From: Anaeromyxobacter diazotrophicus
GTDB taxonomy: Bacteria; Myxococcota; Myxococcia; Myxococcales; Anaeromyxobacteraceae
Direction of reading: 5' to 3'
Length of the DNA: 64,000 bases
Assembly (NCBI RefSeq): GCF_013340205.1
Contig: NZ_BJTG01000002.1
Span: 580,665 to 644,664 of the forward strand
The notes beneath the pieces are model-generated. The model did not search any database, had not been told where the DNA came from, and saw only the letters and a program-made list of their open reading frames with translations. A program made the position numbers and the translations under genes. Below are positions 25,674-34,507 of this stretch, in pieces. Each line of letters starts with the position of its first letter. The first letter of the stretch is position 1.

Positions 25674-26384
25674 TCAGAGCCCCAGGTAGGCCTTCTTGAC
25701 GTGCTCGTTGCCCAGCAGCTCCTGGCCGGTGCCGGTCAGGACGACGCGCCCGGTCTCGAGCACGTAGGCCCGGTGCGCGATGCGGAGCGACTGGAAGACG
25801 TTCTGCTCGACCAGCAGGATGCTCGTCCCCTGCCGGTTGATCTCCGCGATGATGTCGAAGATGTTCTTCACGAACAGCGGAGAGAGCCCCAGCGACGGCT
25901 CGTCGAGGAGCAGGAGCTTCGGGTTCGCCATGAGGCCGCGGGCGATGGCGAGCATCTGCTGCTCGCCGCCGGACATCGTCCCGCCGAGCTGCCGCTGCCG
26001 CTCCGCCAGGCGGGGGAAGAGGCTGAACGCCCGCTCGATGTTCCGGGCGCGATCGGGCCGCGTCGCGCGCGCGTAGGAGCCCATGCGCAGGTTCTCGAGG
26101 ACCGTCATCTCGGGGAAGATGTGGCGCCCCTCGGGCACCTGCACGATCCCGAGCTCGACCACGTCGTGAGACTCGAGCCGGGTGAGCTCCTGCCCCTGGA
26201 ACAGGAGCTGGCCGGCGGCGGGCCGGACCAGCCGGGACACGTTGCGGAGCGTGGTGGACTTGCCGGCGCCGTTCGCGCCGACCACCGTCACGATCTCGCC
26301 CTGGCGCACCTCGAGGTCCACGTCCCAGAGGACGCGCAGGTCGCCGTAGGCGAAGGACAGCTTGCGGATCTCGAGCAGGCTCAC
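25674..26384 (-). CDS. livF: Branched-chain amino acid-type ABC transporter ATPase, LivF
   Basis: 236 aa. One of two ATPases that power a HAAT-type importer. Walker A is GANGAGKSTTLRNV (about residues 36-49). Family-specific LGIVQVPEGRHIFPEMTVLE lies near 85-104. The signature is MSGGEQQMLAIARGLM (about 138-153) with Walker B LLLLDEPSLGLSP. The H-loop region is ILLVEQNVFQSLRIAHRAYV. The PEGRHIFPEMTV segment identifies LivF rather than LivG. It overlaps livG by 4 bp and is followed by the CBS gene. Confidence 0.93.
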   Translation of the reverse strand: MSLLEIRKLSFAYGDLRVLWDVDLEVRQGEIVTVVGANGAGKSTTLRNVSRLVRPAAGQLLFQGQELTRLESHDVVELGIVQVPEGRHIFPEMTVLENLRMGSYARATRPDRARNIERAFSLFPRLAERQRQLGGTMSGGEQQMLAIARGLMANPKLLLLDEPSLGLSPLFVKNIFDIIAEINRQGTSILLVEQNVFQSLRIAHRAYVLETGRVVLTGTGQELLGNEHVKKAYLGL

Positions 26385-27109
26385 TCGGCGGCCTCCCCCA
26401 GGTAGGCGGCCACGACCGCCGGGTTCGCCACGATCTCCCGCGGCAGGCCCTCGGCCAGCTTCTCGCCGGAGTTGAGGACCACGATCCGGTCGCTGATCCG
26501 CATGATGGCCTTCATGTCGTGCTCGATCACCATCTGCGTCACCCCGCGCCGCTTGGTGTCGAGGATGAGCTGGATGATCTCCTCGCTCTCGGCGGGGTTG
26601 AGCCCGCCCATGACCTCGTCCAGCAGGAGCAGCCGGGGCTGGGTCGCGAGCACGCGCGCCACCTCCAGCCGCTTGCGCTCGCCGATGGGCAGCCCGCCGG
26701 CGAGCGCGTCCGCCTTGTGGTCGAGCCGCACGTGCCGGAGCTGCTGCAGCGCCACCTCGGCCGCCTCCGCCAGGCGGTTCGTGCGGGCCAGCGCCCCGAC
26801 CATCACGTTGTCGAGGACCGTCATCTTGGCGAGCGGCCGCACCTTCTGCCAGGTGCGGGCCATGCCCAGCTTGCAGACCTTGTCCGGGGTGAGGCCGTTC
26901 ACGCGGTGGCCGGCGAAGAGCACCTCCCCGCGCGACGGAGGGTAGAAGCCGGTCATGCAGTTGAAGAGCGTGGTCTTGCCGGCGCCGTTGGGCCCGATGA
27001 GGCCCATGATCATCCCCTCCTCCATGGCGAAGGAGACGTCGGAGTTGGCGGCCAGCCCGCCGAAGAAGCGGGAGACGTGCCGGATGTCGAGGATCGGGGT
27101 GGGGCTCAC
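26381..27109 (-). CDS. livG: Branched-chain amino acid-type ABC transporter ATPase, LivG
   Basis: 242 aa from GTG 27109, which overlaps the livM stop (GTGA). Walker A is GPNGAGKTTLFNCMTGFYPP (about residues 40-59). LARTWQ-type Q-loop residues appear in GMARTWQKVRPLAKMTVLDN (about 83-102). The signature region is GLPIGERKRLEVARVLATQP, with Walker B LLLLDEVMGGLNPAE. GERKRLE replaces the usual SGGQ-type signature, as in many LivG proteins. MVIEHDMKAIMRISDRIVVL carries the H-loop. It works with the LivF partner downstream. Confidence 0.93.
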   Translation of the reverse strand: MSPTPILDIRHVSRFFGGLAANSDVSFAMEEGMIMGLIGPNGAGKTTLFNCMTGFYPPSRGEVLFAGHRVNGLTPDKVCKLGMARTWQKVRPLAKMTVLDNVMVGALARTNRLAEAAEVALQQLRHVRLDHKADALAGGLPIGERKRLEVARVLATQPRLLLLDEVMGGLNPAESEEIIQLILDTKRRGVTQMVIEHDMKAIMRISDRIVVLNSGEKLAEGLPREIVANPAVVAAYLGEAAE

Positions 27110-28176
27110 GAGGCGCTCCCCTCGGCCTGGGCGGCCGCCGCGGCGCGCCGGCGTCGCGCGACGAGCCCCCGCGCGAACCCGAGCACGCCGTCGGGCATGA
27201 ACAGGATCACCACCACCATCAGGATGCCGTAGATGAGCGCGTGGGCGTGCGCCAGGTTGTCCTTGAGGAAGAGCCCGGTGGGCGAGGTCTCGTCGGCCAG
27301 GTGCAGCTTGAAGATGGCGTCGGAGAGCAGGTTCGCCCGCAGCGCCTCGGAGAGCGGCACCAGCACCAGCGCCCCCACCACCGGCCCGCCGATGGTGCCG
27401 ATGCCGCCGATGATGCTGATGAGCACGAACTGCACCGAGACCTCGGTGGAGAGCACCGTCCCGGGGTCGATGAAGCCCACGTACAGCGCGTAGAACGCGC
27501 CCGCCCAGGCGGTGAAGAAGGCCGAGATGGCGAGCGCCACGTTCTTGTAGAAGGTGAGCGCGATGCCGAGCGAGTGGGCCGCGTCCTGGTCCTCGCGGAT
27601 GGCCTGGAAGCAGTACCCGAGCTTCGAGTGCTGGACGGCCCAGTTGGCGGCGATGGTGAGCACCGCCAGCGCGAGGCCCGCGTAGTAGAAGGGCACCTTG
27701 GTCGCGAAGTCGGTGACCACGTGCCCCGCCACCTGGAGCGGCGGCAGGTCGCTGGTGAGGATGCCCTCGGCGCCGTTGGTCATGTCCTTCCAGTTGAGCG
27801 CCACCAGCCGGAAGATCTCGGCCACCGCGATCGAGGCCAGCACGAAGTAGGGCCCGCGCAGGCGGAAGGTGATGGAGCCCACCACCAGCGCCGCCCCCAC
27901 CGCCAGCGCCACCGCCGGCCAGACGCCCCACCACGGCGCGACGTGCTCGAACTGCATGAGCATCAAGGTGCCGTAGGCGCCGAGGCCGAACCAGGCGGCG
28001 TGGCCCACCGAGTACTGCCCGGTGTAGCCGCCGAGGACGTTCCAGCTCTCGCCCTGGATGACCGCCAGGAAGAGCAGGATCATGACGTGCAGCGCGTACG
28101 GGCTCGTGACCGCCGCGGGGAGGGCGAGGAGGGCCGCCAGCGCGGCGAGCGAGAGGAGTGCGGGGAGGGCGCGCAT
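27106..28176 (-). CDS. livM: Branched-chain amino acid-type ABC transporter permease, LivM
   Basis: 356 aa from ATG 28176, which overlaps the livH stop and has GAGGA 4 bp upstream. A GTG 3 bp earlier is too close to that site. About eight to nine hydrophobic helices are present. Conserved parts are GYTGQYSVGHAAWFGLGAYG (about residues 50-69), FRLRGPYFVLASIAVAEIFR (about 103-122), the cytoplasmic ATPase-contact loop AIREDQDAAHSLGI (about 193) and SIIGGIGTIGGPVVGA (about 250). It is inner-membrane and pairs with LivH. The substrate could be branched-chain amino acids, other amino acids, amides or small aromatic acids. Confidence 0.93.
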   Translation of the reverse strand: MRALPALLSLAALAALLALPAAVTSPYALHVMILLFLAVIQGESWNVLGGYTGQYSVGHAAWFGLGAYGTLMLMQFEHVAPWWGVWPAVALAVGAALVVGSITFRLRGPYFVLASIAVAEIFRLVALNWKDMTNGAEGILTSDLPPLQVAGHVVTDFATKVPFYYAGLALAVLTIAANWAVQHSKLGYCFQAIREDQDAAHSLGIALTFYKNVALAISAFFTAWAGAFYALYVGFIDPGTVLSTEVSVQFVLISIIGGIGTIGGPVVGALVLVPLSEALRANLLSDAIFKLHLADETSPTGLFLKDNLAHAHALIYGILMVVVILFMPDGVLGFARGLVARRRRAAAAAQAEGSAS

Positions 28177-29042
28177 CACATCCTCGACTTCCCGAGCAGG
28201 CCGGACGGCTTCACCAGCAGCACGAAGAGGAAGAGCAGGTAGACGAAGATCTCCTTGATGCCCGAGGAGAAGTAGGAGGCGGCGAGCGACTCGACCGTGC
28301 CGATGACGAGCCCGCCCACCGTGGCGCCGATGATGCTGCCCATGCCGCCCAGCACCACCACCACGAACGCCTTGAGGGTGAAGGCGCTGCCCACCTGCGG
28401 GAAGATGTAGTAGGTCGGCGAGACGAGCGCGCCGGCGGTCCCGGCCAGCGCGGTGCCGAGCCCGAAGGCGAGCAGCCCGATGCGGCCGACGTTCACGCCC
28501 ATGAGCTGGGCCGCCTCGCGGTCCTGGGCGGTGGCGCGGATGGCCTGCCCGATGTCCGTCTTGATGAGGAAGGCGTACAGCGCCGCGGTGACGGCGGCGG
28601 TGATGAGGAAGGAGAAGAAGAGCGGCTGCGAGACGGAGATCCCGCCCAGCATGACCGAGCCCGACGAGTAGCTGGTGGAGAGGATCTTGTAGTCGGAGGT
28701 GAAGACCAGCATCACCGCGTTGGAGAGGATGAGCCCGACGCCGATCGTGAGCAGGATCTGGTTCTGCGGCAGCGCCCCCAGCACGCGCTGGATCACCGCC
28801 CGCTGCAGGAGCACGCCGAAGAGGAACATGAGCGGCGCGACCAGCAGCACCGAGACGAAGGGGTCCACGCCGAGCAGGGTGAAGGCGTAGTAGGTGAGGT
28901 ACATCCCCACCATGAGCAGCTCGCCGTGCGCGAAGTTGATGACGCGCATCACGCCGAAGATGAGCGTGAGGCCGATGCCGATGAGCGCGTAGACGCCGCC
29001 CACCAGCACGCCGCTCACGACCGATTGCAGGAAGACGGCCAT
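28176..29042 (-). CDS. livH: Branched-chain amino acid-type ABC transporter permease, LivH
   Basis: 288 aa. First gene of the minus-strand importer operon, with GGGAGGG 5 bp before the ATG. About eight helices. Landmarks are GGVYALIGIGLTLIFGVMRV (about residues 15-34), NFAHGELLMVGMYL, the ATPase-contact loop IRATAQDREAAQLMGVN (about 187) and VVLGGMGSIIGATVGGLVIG (about 228). It has no substrate-binding protein gene beside it. The terminator of the upstream porin gene lies between the two, so the operon must have its own promoter in the region 29043-29132 or be read through. Confidence 0.93.
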   Translation of the reverse strand: MAVFLQSVVSGVLVGGVYALIGIGLTLIFGVMRVINFAHGELLMVGMYLTYYAFTLLGVDPFVSVLLVAPLMFLFGVLLQRAVIQRVLGALPQNQILLTIGVGLILSNAVMLVFTSDYKILSTSYSSGSVMLGGISVSQPLFFSFLITAAVTAALYAFLIKTDIGQAIRATAQDREAAQLMGVNVGRIGLLAFGLGTALAGTAGALVSPTYYIFPQVGSAFTLKAFVVVVLGGMGSIIGATVGGLVIGTVESLAASYFSSGIKEIFVYLLFLFVLLVKPSGLLGKSRM

Positions 29043-29070
29043 CAGGTCCCTCCCCGTGGAACGTTAACCC

Positions 29071-29109
29071 AAAAGAAAGGGCGCCCGCAGCACGAAGCTG
29101 CGAGCGCCC
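29071..29109 (-). terminator. Rho-independent terminator of the 29133-30488 porin gene
   Basis: On the minus strand a 13-bp stem (GGGCGCTCGCAGC / GCTGCGGGCGCCC, one G-T pair) with a TTCGT loop is followed by TTTCTTTT. It starts 24 bp past the porin stop codon. It is the clearest intrinsic terminator in the window. Confidence 0.92.
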
Positions 29110-29132
29110 CCTGGAGCGTCCTACGGCGCGGC

Positions 29133-30488
29133 TTAGAAGTCGAGCTTCGAGGCGAGCACGTACTGGTTCGCCGTGGCCGGGCCCTGGTTGTTGTTGTAGC
29201 CCGAGGTCGTGCGGGTGAACTCGAACCCGAACTTCCAGGGGTTGGTCATGTTGAACAGCAGGCCGGTGTGGAACTGCGCGTTGCGGAAGCGCGTGCCGAC
29301 GGCCGCCGCGGCGCCGTGGTACCGGACCTGCGCCATGCCGTAACCGACCGGGATCTGGACGGAGTCGAGCGGCTTCAGGATGGCCTGCGCCCAGTAGCCC
29401 TGCGACTGGATGTTGACCGCGCTGCTGGCGTGAGCGGCCGCCCCGGCGCCGGTCGAGTTCACGATGACCGCCGACGAGAGGAGGCTGGTGTACGAGTCCT
29501 CCATGCCGTCGCTGACGTAGCCCTCACCCTGCAGCGTGATGAAGGGGAAGTTGAACACCGCGTCCACCGCGCCGAGCTTGGTGGTGGTGTCGACGGTGGT
29601 GTTCGGGGTGTTGACGTTGTCGTAGCGCCGCCAGCCGACCGCGCCGGCCACGCCGACCTCGGCCACCTTCTTCTTGCCGTCGCGCATGTTGACGGCCAGG
29701 CGGCCCTCGAAGTTCGGCATGCGGGAGCGGTTCCCCGCGCCGTAGTCGGCGGTGGTGACGCCGACGACGGGAGTGCCCGTGCCGGTGATGGCCGCCGTGT
29801 CCTGCGGGCCGAGCATGGCCGCGGACACGTTCAGGCCGACGCCGCCGGACACCATGTCGTAGATGGCCTTGATCTGCTGGTCGCGGTTGTTGAGGTTACC
29901 GGCCTGCGTGAACATCTGATCGTACCCGAACGCGATGCTGGTCGGCGCGAGCGGGGCCACGATCTTCCAGTCCTGGCCGATGACGAAGGAGAACTTGTTG
30001 CTGGCGTCGCCCCAGCTCGCGGTCATGTACGCGAGCCGCAGGCGGAACATGCTGTTGTACCAGTTGGCGCTGGTGGTGGTGTTGTTGGCGAAGCCGCCCT
30101 TGAAGTCGCCCTCGATCACGCCGGAGAGCTGGGCGCCGGTGAACGGGTCGTCCGGCAGCGCCACCTTGAAGCCGAACCGCGAGCCGCGGGCGCTCATCAG
30201 GAACGCGCCGCCGTCGTGGTTCTGGAGCACCTGCCCGGGGTAATCCTTGGCCGAGAACGGGCCGTCATTCCAGAAGGACTGGAGGAGGATGAACCCGTAC
30301 GGCGTGATGGTGACCTTGGCCGGCGCCGGCTTCGCGGCCGGGACGGCGGACGGTGCGGGCTGCGCCTCCGAGGGCGCGGCCGGAACGGGTGCGGGGACGG
30401 AGGGCTGCGGCTCCGCGGTCTGCGCGGAACCGATCGCCGGCGCCACCATCATCGCGGCGGCGAGAAACGCTGCATAAGCACTTCTCAT
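29133..30488 (-). CDS. Outer-membrane porin-like protein
   Basis: 451 aa from ATG 30488, with GGGAGG 7 bp upstream and a clean signal peptide (MRSAYAAFLAAAMMVAPAIG, cleavage near SAQ-TA). A Pro/Ala-rich spacer (about residues 25-55) precedes ITPYGFILLQSFWND, a typical first barrel strand, and alternating strands continue to the terminal Phe (YVLASKLDF). Asn/Gly/Thr content is high and codon use is less GC-extreme than in neighbours, as expected for an outer-membrane protein. It is probably a substrate channel of the DcaP-like kind. It is encoded between two ABC importers and may feed them. It has its own terminator. Confidence 0.78.
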   Translation of the reverse strand: MRSAYAAFLAAAMMVAPAIGSAQTAEPQPSVPAPVPAAPSEAQPAPSAVPAAKPAPAKVTITPYGFILLQSFWNDGPFSAKDYPGQVLQNHDGGAFLMSARGSRFGFKVALPDDPFTGAQLSGVIEGDFKGGFANNTTTSANWYNSMFRLRLAYMTASWGDASNKFSFVIGQDWKIVAPLAPTSIAFGYDQMFTQAGNLNNRDQQIKAIYDMVSGGVGLNVSAAMLGPQDTAAITGTGTPVVGVTTADYGAGNRSRMPNFEGRLAVNMRDGKKKVAEVGVAGAVGWRRYDNVNTPNTTVDTTTKLGAVDAVFNFPFITLQGEGYVSDGMEDSYTSLLSSAVIVNSTGAGAAAHASSAVNIQSQGYWAQAILKPLDSVQIPVGYGMAQVRYHGAAAAVGTRFRNAQFHTGLLFNMTNPWKFGFEFTRTTSGYNNNQGPATANQYVLASKLDF

Positions 30489-30531
30489 TGCTTGGCCTCC
30501 CAGGTGCGAGCTCATTGAAGTCTCGCGGGGT

Positions 30532-30560
30532 TGCTCGCCTTTTAGCACAGCTGGCGAGCA
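30532..30560. promoter_or_regulatory. Inverted repeat upstream of the porin gene
   Basis: TGCTCGCC at 30532-30539 and GGCGAGCA at 30553-30560 are perfectly complementary around a 13-nt AT-richer spacer containing CTTTTAGCA. It lies 44 bp before the porin start codon, in the likely promoter or leader. It could be an operator or a leader hairpin. Confidence 0.35.
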
Positions 30561-30671
30561 GGCGGCCACAAACGGGGCTCCCCCAGCACGAGCCTGGGTG
30601 GAATTCACCTCGGGGTCACACGAGCGTTTCCGCCCCGACACGGCGCGTCACGGTGAGTGCTGCGACGCGGC

Positions 30672-30721
30672 AAAATAGAAGGGCGAGCCGGGGTGCCCGG
30701 CCCGCCCTCGTCCGGCTCGCC
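30672..30721 (-). terminator. Terminator of the 30727-32118 porin gene
   Basis: On the minus strand GGCGAGCCGG (30721-30712) pairs with CCGGCTCGCC (30691-30682) around a 20-nt loop. CTTCTATTTT follows. It begins 6 bp after the porin stop codon. The long loop makes it weaker than the terminator at 29071-29109. Confidence 0.65.
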
Positions 30722-30726
30722 GGTCC

Positions 30727-32118
30727 TTAGAAGAAGTAGTTCCCCGAGAGGATCCACTGGTTGCCGTCGAGGTCGCCGGAGTTGCCGGCGGCCGTGGCGG
30801 CCGTGACGACCGGCGTCACGCCGGCGGCGGTGGCGTACTGGCGGGAGCGGGTGACCATGTGGATCCACTCGAACCCGATGGCGTAGTCGGAGGACGCTCC
30901 TCCCACCTTCACGCTGTCGCGGTACTGGAGCATGCCTACCGTGGTCACGTTGCGGAGCTTCGTGTAGCCGCTGGCGATGGCCTCGGCCTCGTCCGGCCGC
31001 TCGATGCCGGCGTAGCCCCAGATCGAGAGCTGCTTGGTCAGGTTGAAGCCGGCCTGCACCCAGCCGCCCACCGCGTGGATGTCGCCGCGGTTGTTGGGGT
31101 TGAACTGCAGGAAGTTCCCGACGAGCGGCGCCAGGTTCTTGCCGGCGAAGCCGGTCGCGGCGAGCTGCAGCGGGCCGACCTTGGCCTTGCCGCCGGCGTT
31201 CACGGCGATGACGTCGAGGTCGGAGGAGATGCCGCCCGTGGTCGTGGGGAGGGCGCCGACGCCGGAGCGATCGATGCGCTGGTAGTGGCCGGTCGAGAAG
31301 AGGCTCCAGTCGCCGCCGCTCGCCAGCATGAGCCGCGCCTCGACCGCCGGGATGCCGGAGGCCACGCCGTTGCTGAACCCGTACGCGTCGCCGCCGGCGG
31401 TGTTGGTCCCGGCGGTGGACGTCACGGTGTTGTTGCCGATGCCGCCCGCGTCGGCCCACTGGCTACGCCCGACCTCCCAGGCGAACTCGAGGTTCATGGC
31501 CTTCTTGTCGCCGAGGGTGTGGAACCCGAAGATGCCCGGGCGCCGCCAGCCGATGTTGCCGGAGCCGTAGCCGAACGGGAACGCGATGTGCGCCAGCGAG
31601 GCGGGCGCGATGGTGAAGATGAGGTCGTTGGTCTGGCCGAAGAGGACGCGGTTGCCGCCGCCCCAGTCGAGCTCGGCGTAGGCCCAGCGCAGGCGGGGCG
31701 TCACCGAGACGTCGCCGTAGTTGCCCGACCCAAACCCACCGAAGAAGTCGATCTCGAGCACCGCGCGCGGCGTGGCGCCGCCGAACGCGGGCAGCTGCGG
31801 GCCGGCCACCGAGAAGTTGAAGCGCGACTGGCGGACGTCACCGCCGAAGATCATCTTGTCCGCGTTCGGCTGCTTCGGCGGTTGCGAGTTGACGAAGAGC
31901 GACTGCTGCCCCTCGCTCGGGCCGAGGCTGGCGTCCTGCATGTACACGGACCCCGACACGAACCCGTGCAGGGCGAAGGTGAAGGGAGGGCTCTTGGGCG
32001 CCTCCGCCTTCGCCTCCTCCGTCGGCGTCTTGCCGAGGTCGGTGGGCTTGGGCTCTTCGGCGTGGCTGACCGTTGTCCAGCACAGGAGCAGCGCGCCCGC
32101 CAGTGCATGAATTCTCAC
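30727..32118 (-). CDS. Outer-membrane porin-like protein
   Basis: 463 aa from GTG 32118, chosen because GGAGG lies 7 bp upstream and a good signal peptide follows (VRIHALAGALLLCWTTVSHA, cleavage before EE). Longer frames have no such signal. After a charged spacer, FTFALHGFVSGSVYMQDASL starts the barrel. Many Gly/Asn-rich strands follow, ending with a C-terminal FF (ILSGNYFF). It is a second large trimeric-porin-like protein, different in sequence from the one at 29133. It diverges from the substrate-binding protein gene at 32408, so the two could share a regulator and act in the same uptake pathway. Confidence 0.78.
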   Translation of the reverse strand: MRIHALAGALLLCWTTVSHAEEPKPTDLGKTPTEEAKAEAPKSPPFTFALHGFVSGSVYMQDASLGPSEGQQSLFVNSQPPKQPNADKMIFGGDVRQSRFNFSVAGPQLPAFGGATPRAVLEIDFFGGFGSGNYGDVSVTPRLRWAYAELDWGGGNRVLFGQTNDLIFTIAPASLAHIAFPFGYGSGNIGWRRPGIFGFHTLGDKKAMNLEFAWEVGRSQWADAGGIGNNTVTSTAGTNTAGGDAYGFSNGVASGIPAVEARLMLASGGDWSLFSTGHYQRIDRSGVGALPTTTGGISSDLDVIAVNAGGKAKVGPLQLAATGFAGKNLAPLVGNFLQFNPNNRGDIHAVGGWVQAGFNLTKQLSIWGYAGIERPDEAEAIASGYTKLRNVTTVGMLQYRDSVKVGGASSDYAIGFEWIHMVTRSRQYATAAGVTPVVTAATAAGNSGDLDGNQWILSGNYFF

Positions 32119-32407
32119 GTCGGTACCTCCGGCACGTTTGATGTTGGATTGCCGCTTTGGGCCCCAACGGGGCTCCGAGGGGGTGAGTCGATTCAATACC
32201 ATTTTTGCTTCAATCATGCGAAACGTTCCTGACGATCCGGAGCGGAGCTGATTGACGCACGGCGTAATGCTGTGCGTGAAGCGAGCGATTGTTTCGTGTG
32301 CCCGATTGGGGCGTGGCCGCGGGCATTCCCGCGTCACTCCTCGCTTTAGTTTGCCGGCCCGCGCCGGACCGAATAGAGCGGGATCCCCGCGATGGAGGAG
32401 GTCGACG
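32119..32407. promoter_or_regulatory. Divergent promoter region between porin and substrate-binding protein genes
   Basis: 289 bp without a gene and clearly AT-richer than its surroundings. It must hold promoters for both directions. ACGCAC at 32255-32260 and GTGCGT at 32272-32277 form an inverted repeat around GGCGTAATGCT, preceded by TTGACG (32253-32258 region), which resembles a -35 box. This is a possible operator-promoter overlap, but no -10 box is convincing. Confidence 0.4.
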
Positions 32408-33523
32408 ATGTCCACGTTCCGTCATGCGTTCCTTGCGGTACTCATCCTTTCAGGGGGCACGGCGCTCGGGGCCGATCGCACGGCTCGCATTGGCGCCGCG
32501 CTCAGCCTCACCGGCGACGCGGGCGTCTACGGCGCCACCCAGCGGAACGGCCTCCAGCTCGCCGTCGAGGAGGTGAACCGCACGGGGAGGGTGCCCGGCG
32601 TCAAGCTCGAGGTGGTGATCGACGACGACGGCTCCTCCAAGCAGCAGGCCATCAGCGTCTACCAGCGGTTCATCAATCAGCAGAAGGTGAGCGCCATCAT
32701 CGGGCCGACGCTCTCCACCATGGCGACCGCCGCCGACCCGATCGCGCAGATGGCCAAGGTCCCGGTGGTGGCGGTCTCGAACACGGCCGCGAAGGGCATC
32801 ACCGACATCGGCGATCACATCTGGCGCGTGTCGCTCATGGAGAAGCAGGTCGTCCCGGGCGCGATGAAGACCGCCCAGCAGCGCCTCCACTTCAAGACGG
32901 CCGGCGTGCTGTACGGGAACGACGACGTCTTCACCAAGGCCGGCTACGACGTGATGAAGGCGACGCTCGACCAGCTCGGGGTCAAGATCCTGGGCACCCA
33001 GACCTTCGCCCGCGCCGACCGCGACTTCAACGCTCAGATCACCGCCCTCAAGTCGCAGAACCCCGACCTGCTGGTGGTGTCGGCGCTGGCCGAGAACGCC
33101 GCCGCCATCGTGGCCCAGGCGCGGCAGCTGGGCTGGACCGGGCCCATCATGGGCGGCAACGGCTTCAACAGCCCCGCCTTCATCAAGAACGCCGGCCCGG
33201 CGGCGGAGGGAGTGCTGGTCGGCACCGCCTGGAACTCCGCCAGCCCCGCGCCGGCCAACCAGCGCTTCAAGCAGGAGATGGCGGCCCGCGGCTTCACCGC
33301 CGACCAGTTCGCCGCCCAGGCCTACACGGGCGTGCTGGTCCTGGCCGAGGCGATGAAGCAGGCGGGGGGCAAGACCGGCCGCGAGGACATCGAGGCGGGG
33401 CTCGCCAAGGTGAAGAACCTCGACACGCCGCTCGGCGCCTTCTCCTTCAACCCGTCGCGCGACGGCGAGCACGAGCCCGCCGTCCAGATCGTGAAGAACG
33501 GGAAGTTCGAGATCCTCCAGTGA
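32408..33523 (+). CDS. livJ: Periplasmic substrate-binding protein of a branched-chain amino acid-type ABC importer
   Basis: 371 aa from ATG 32408, with GGAGGAGG 5-6 bp upstream. The signal peptide is MSTFRHAFLAVLILSGGTAL with cleavage near GA-DR. The mature part starts RIGAALSLTGDAGVYGATQR, the standard opening of the Leu/Ile/Val-binding fold. ELAVEEVN-type helix residues and IIGPTLSTMATAADPIAQM (about residues 98-116) follow, then WRVSLMEKQVVPGAMKTA (about 139). It captures substrate in the periplasm for the LivHM permease. Family members bind branched-chain amino acids, amides, urea or aromatic acids, so the ligand is open. It is the only binding protein for two importer sets in the window. 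Confidence 0.9.
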   Translation: MSTFRHAFLAVLILSGGTALGADRTARIGAALSLTGDAGVYGATQRNGLQLAVEEVNRTGRVPGVKLEVVIDDDGSSKQQAISVYQRFINQQKVSAIIGPTLSTMATAADPIAQMAKVPVVAVSNTAAKGITDIGDHIWRVSLMEKQVVPGAMKTAQQRLHFKTAGVLYGNDDVFTKAGYDVMKATLDQLGVKILGTQTFARADRDFNAQITALKSQNPDLLVVSALAENAAAIVAQARQLGWTGPIMGGNGFNSPAFIKNAGPAAEGVLVGTAWNSASPAPANQRFKQEMAARGFTADQFAAQAYTGVLVLAEAMKQAGGKTGREDIEAGLAKVKNLDTPLGAFSFNPSRDGEHEPAVQIVKNGKFEILQ

Positions 33524-33549
33524 GGCGAGCGATCGTCTGGTGATAAGGT

Positions 33550-33582
33550 CGTCCAGGGCGCCCCGACCGGTCGCCCTGGACG
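33550..33582 (+). promoter_or_regulatory. Stem-loop between livJ and livH
   Basis: CGTCCAGGGCG (33550-33560) pairs perfectly with CGCCCTGGACG (33572-33582) around an 11-nt loop. It lies 26 bp after the binding-protein stop and 40 bp before livH. There is no T-run, so it is more likely an mRNA-stabilising or processing hairpin. Such a hairpin would let the binding protein be made in excess over the permease. Confidence 0.7.
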
Positions 33583-33621
33583 GCCCCCGAGGCGGGCCGC
33601 GGCACGGAGGGGCGGAGCGGC

Positions 33622-34497
33622 ATGCAACAGGTCGTCAACGGGCTCTTCCTGGGCAGCATCTACGCGCTGTTCGCGCTCGGCTACACGCTCGTCTTCGGCG
33701 TCCTCGACATCCTCAACCTGGCGCACCAGGCGGTGTTCATGCTGTGCGCCTTCACGGCGCTGGCCCTGGTGGGGACGCTCCACCTCCACACGCTCCTCGC
33801 GCTGCCCCTCGCCGTGGGGGCGGCGGCGGTGGTGGGCGTCGTGCTCGAGCGGGTCGCCTTCCGCCCGCTGCGCGGCCGGGCCGACTCCAACATCTCGGGC
33901 CTCATCAGCTCGCTCGCGGCCGCCACCATCCTCGAGGCGATCGCGCTCACGGCCTGGGGCCCGGGGCAGTTCCGCTTCCCCTTCGGCGCGGTGCCCGACC
34001 GCCGGCTCCAGCTCGGCGGCGCGGTCGTCTCCGAGGTCCAGGCGGTCATCATCGGGATCTCGGTGGCGATGATGCTGGCCCTCACCTGGCTCCTGCGCCG
34101 GTCGCGCCTGGGGCGCGAGATCCGGGCCGTGGCGGAGAGCCCGCTGGCGGCGCGCATCCTGGGGGTCGACGTCGACCGCGTCATCGCCGCCTCGTTCGCG
34201 ATCTCCTCCGCCCTGGGCGGCGCCGCGGGCGTGCTCTTCGGCCTGGCCTTCAACGACGTCTCGGCCGACATGGGCCGGAGCGTCGAGCTCAAGGGGCTGG
34301 CGGTCATCATCCTGGGCGGGATGGGGAGCATGCCGGGCGCGGTGCTGGCCGGTTACGGGCTCGGCGTCATCGAGGTGTTCACGGTGGCGAAGCTCGGCTC
34401 CTCGTGGCGGGACGGCGTCTCGTTCGCCGTGCTGTTCCTCGTGCTGCTCCTCCGCCCCCGCGGGCTGCTCGGCCAGGCCGCGACGCGGCTCGCCTGA
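33622..34497 (+). CDS. livH: Branched-chain amino acid-type ABC transporter permease, LivH
   Basis: 291 aa. Inner-membrane permease with about eight helices. Landmarks are LGSIYALFALGYTLVFGVLD (about residues 10-29), NLAHQAVFMLCAF, the ATPase-contact loop IRAVAESPLAARILGVD (about 169-185) and VIILGGMGSMPGAVLAGYGL (about 231). NLAHQ replaces the usual N-[FL]-A-H-G of LivH. It belongs to the second, plus-strand importer, which has a complete J-H-M-G-F set. Confidence 0.93.
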   Translation: MQQVVNGLFLGSIYALFALGYTLVFGVLDILNLAHQAVFMLCAFTALALVGTLHLHTLLALPLAVGAAAVVGVVLERVAFRPLRGRADSNISGLISSLAAATILEAIALTAWGPGQFRFPFGAVPDRRLQLGGAVVSEVQAVIIGISVAMMLALTWLLRRSRLGREIRAVAESPLAARILGVDVDRVIAASFAISSALGGAAGVLFGLAFNDVSADMGRSVELKGLAVIILGGMGSMPGAVLAGYGLGVIEVFTVAKLGSSWRDGVSFAVLFLVLLLRPRGLLGQAATRLA

Positions 34498-34507
34498 AGG
34501 GACCGGC

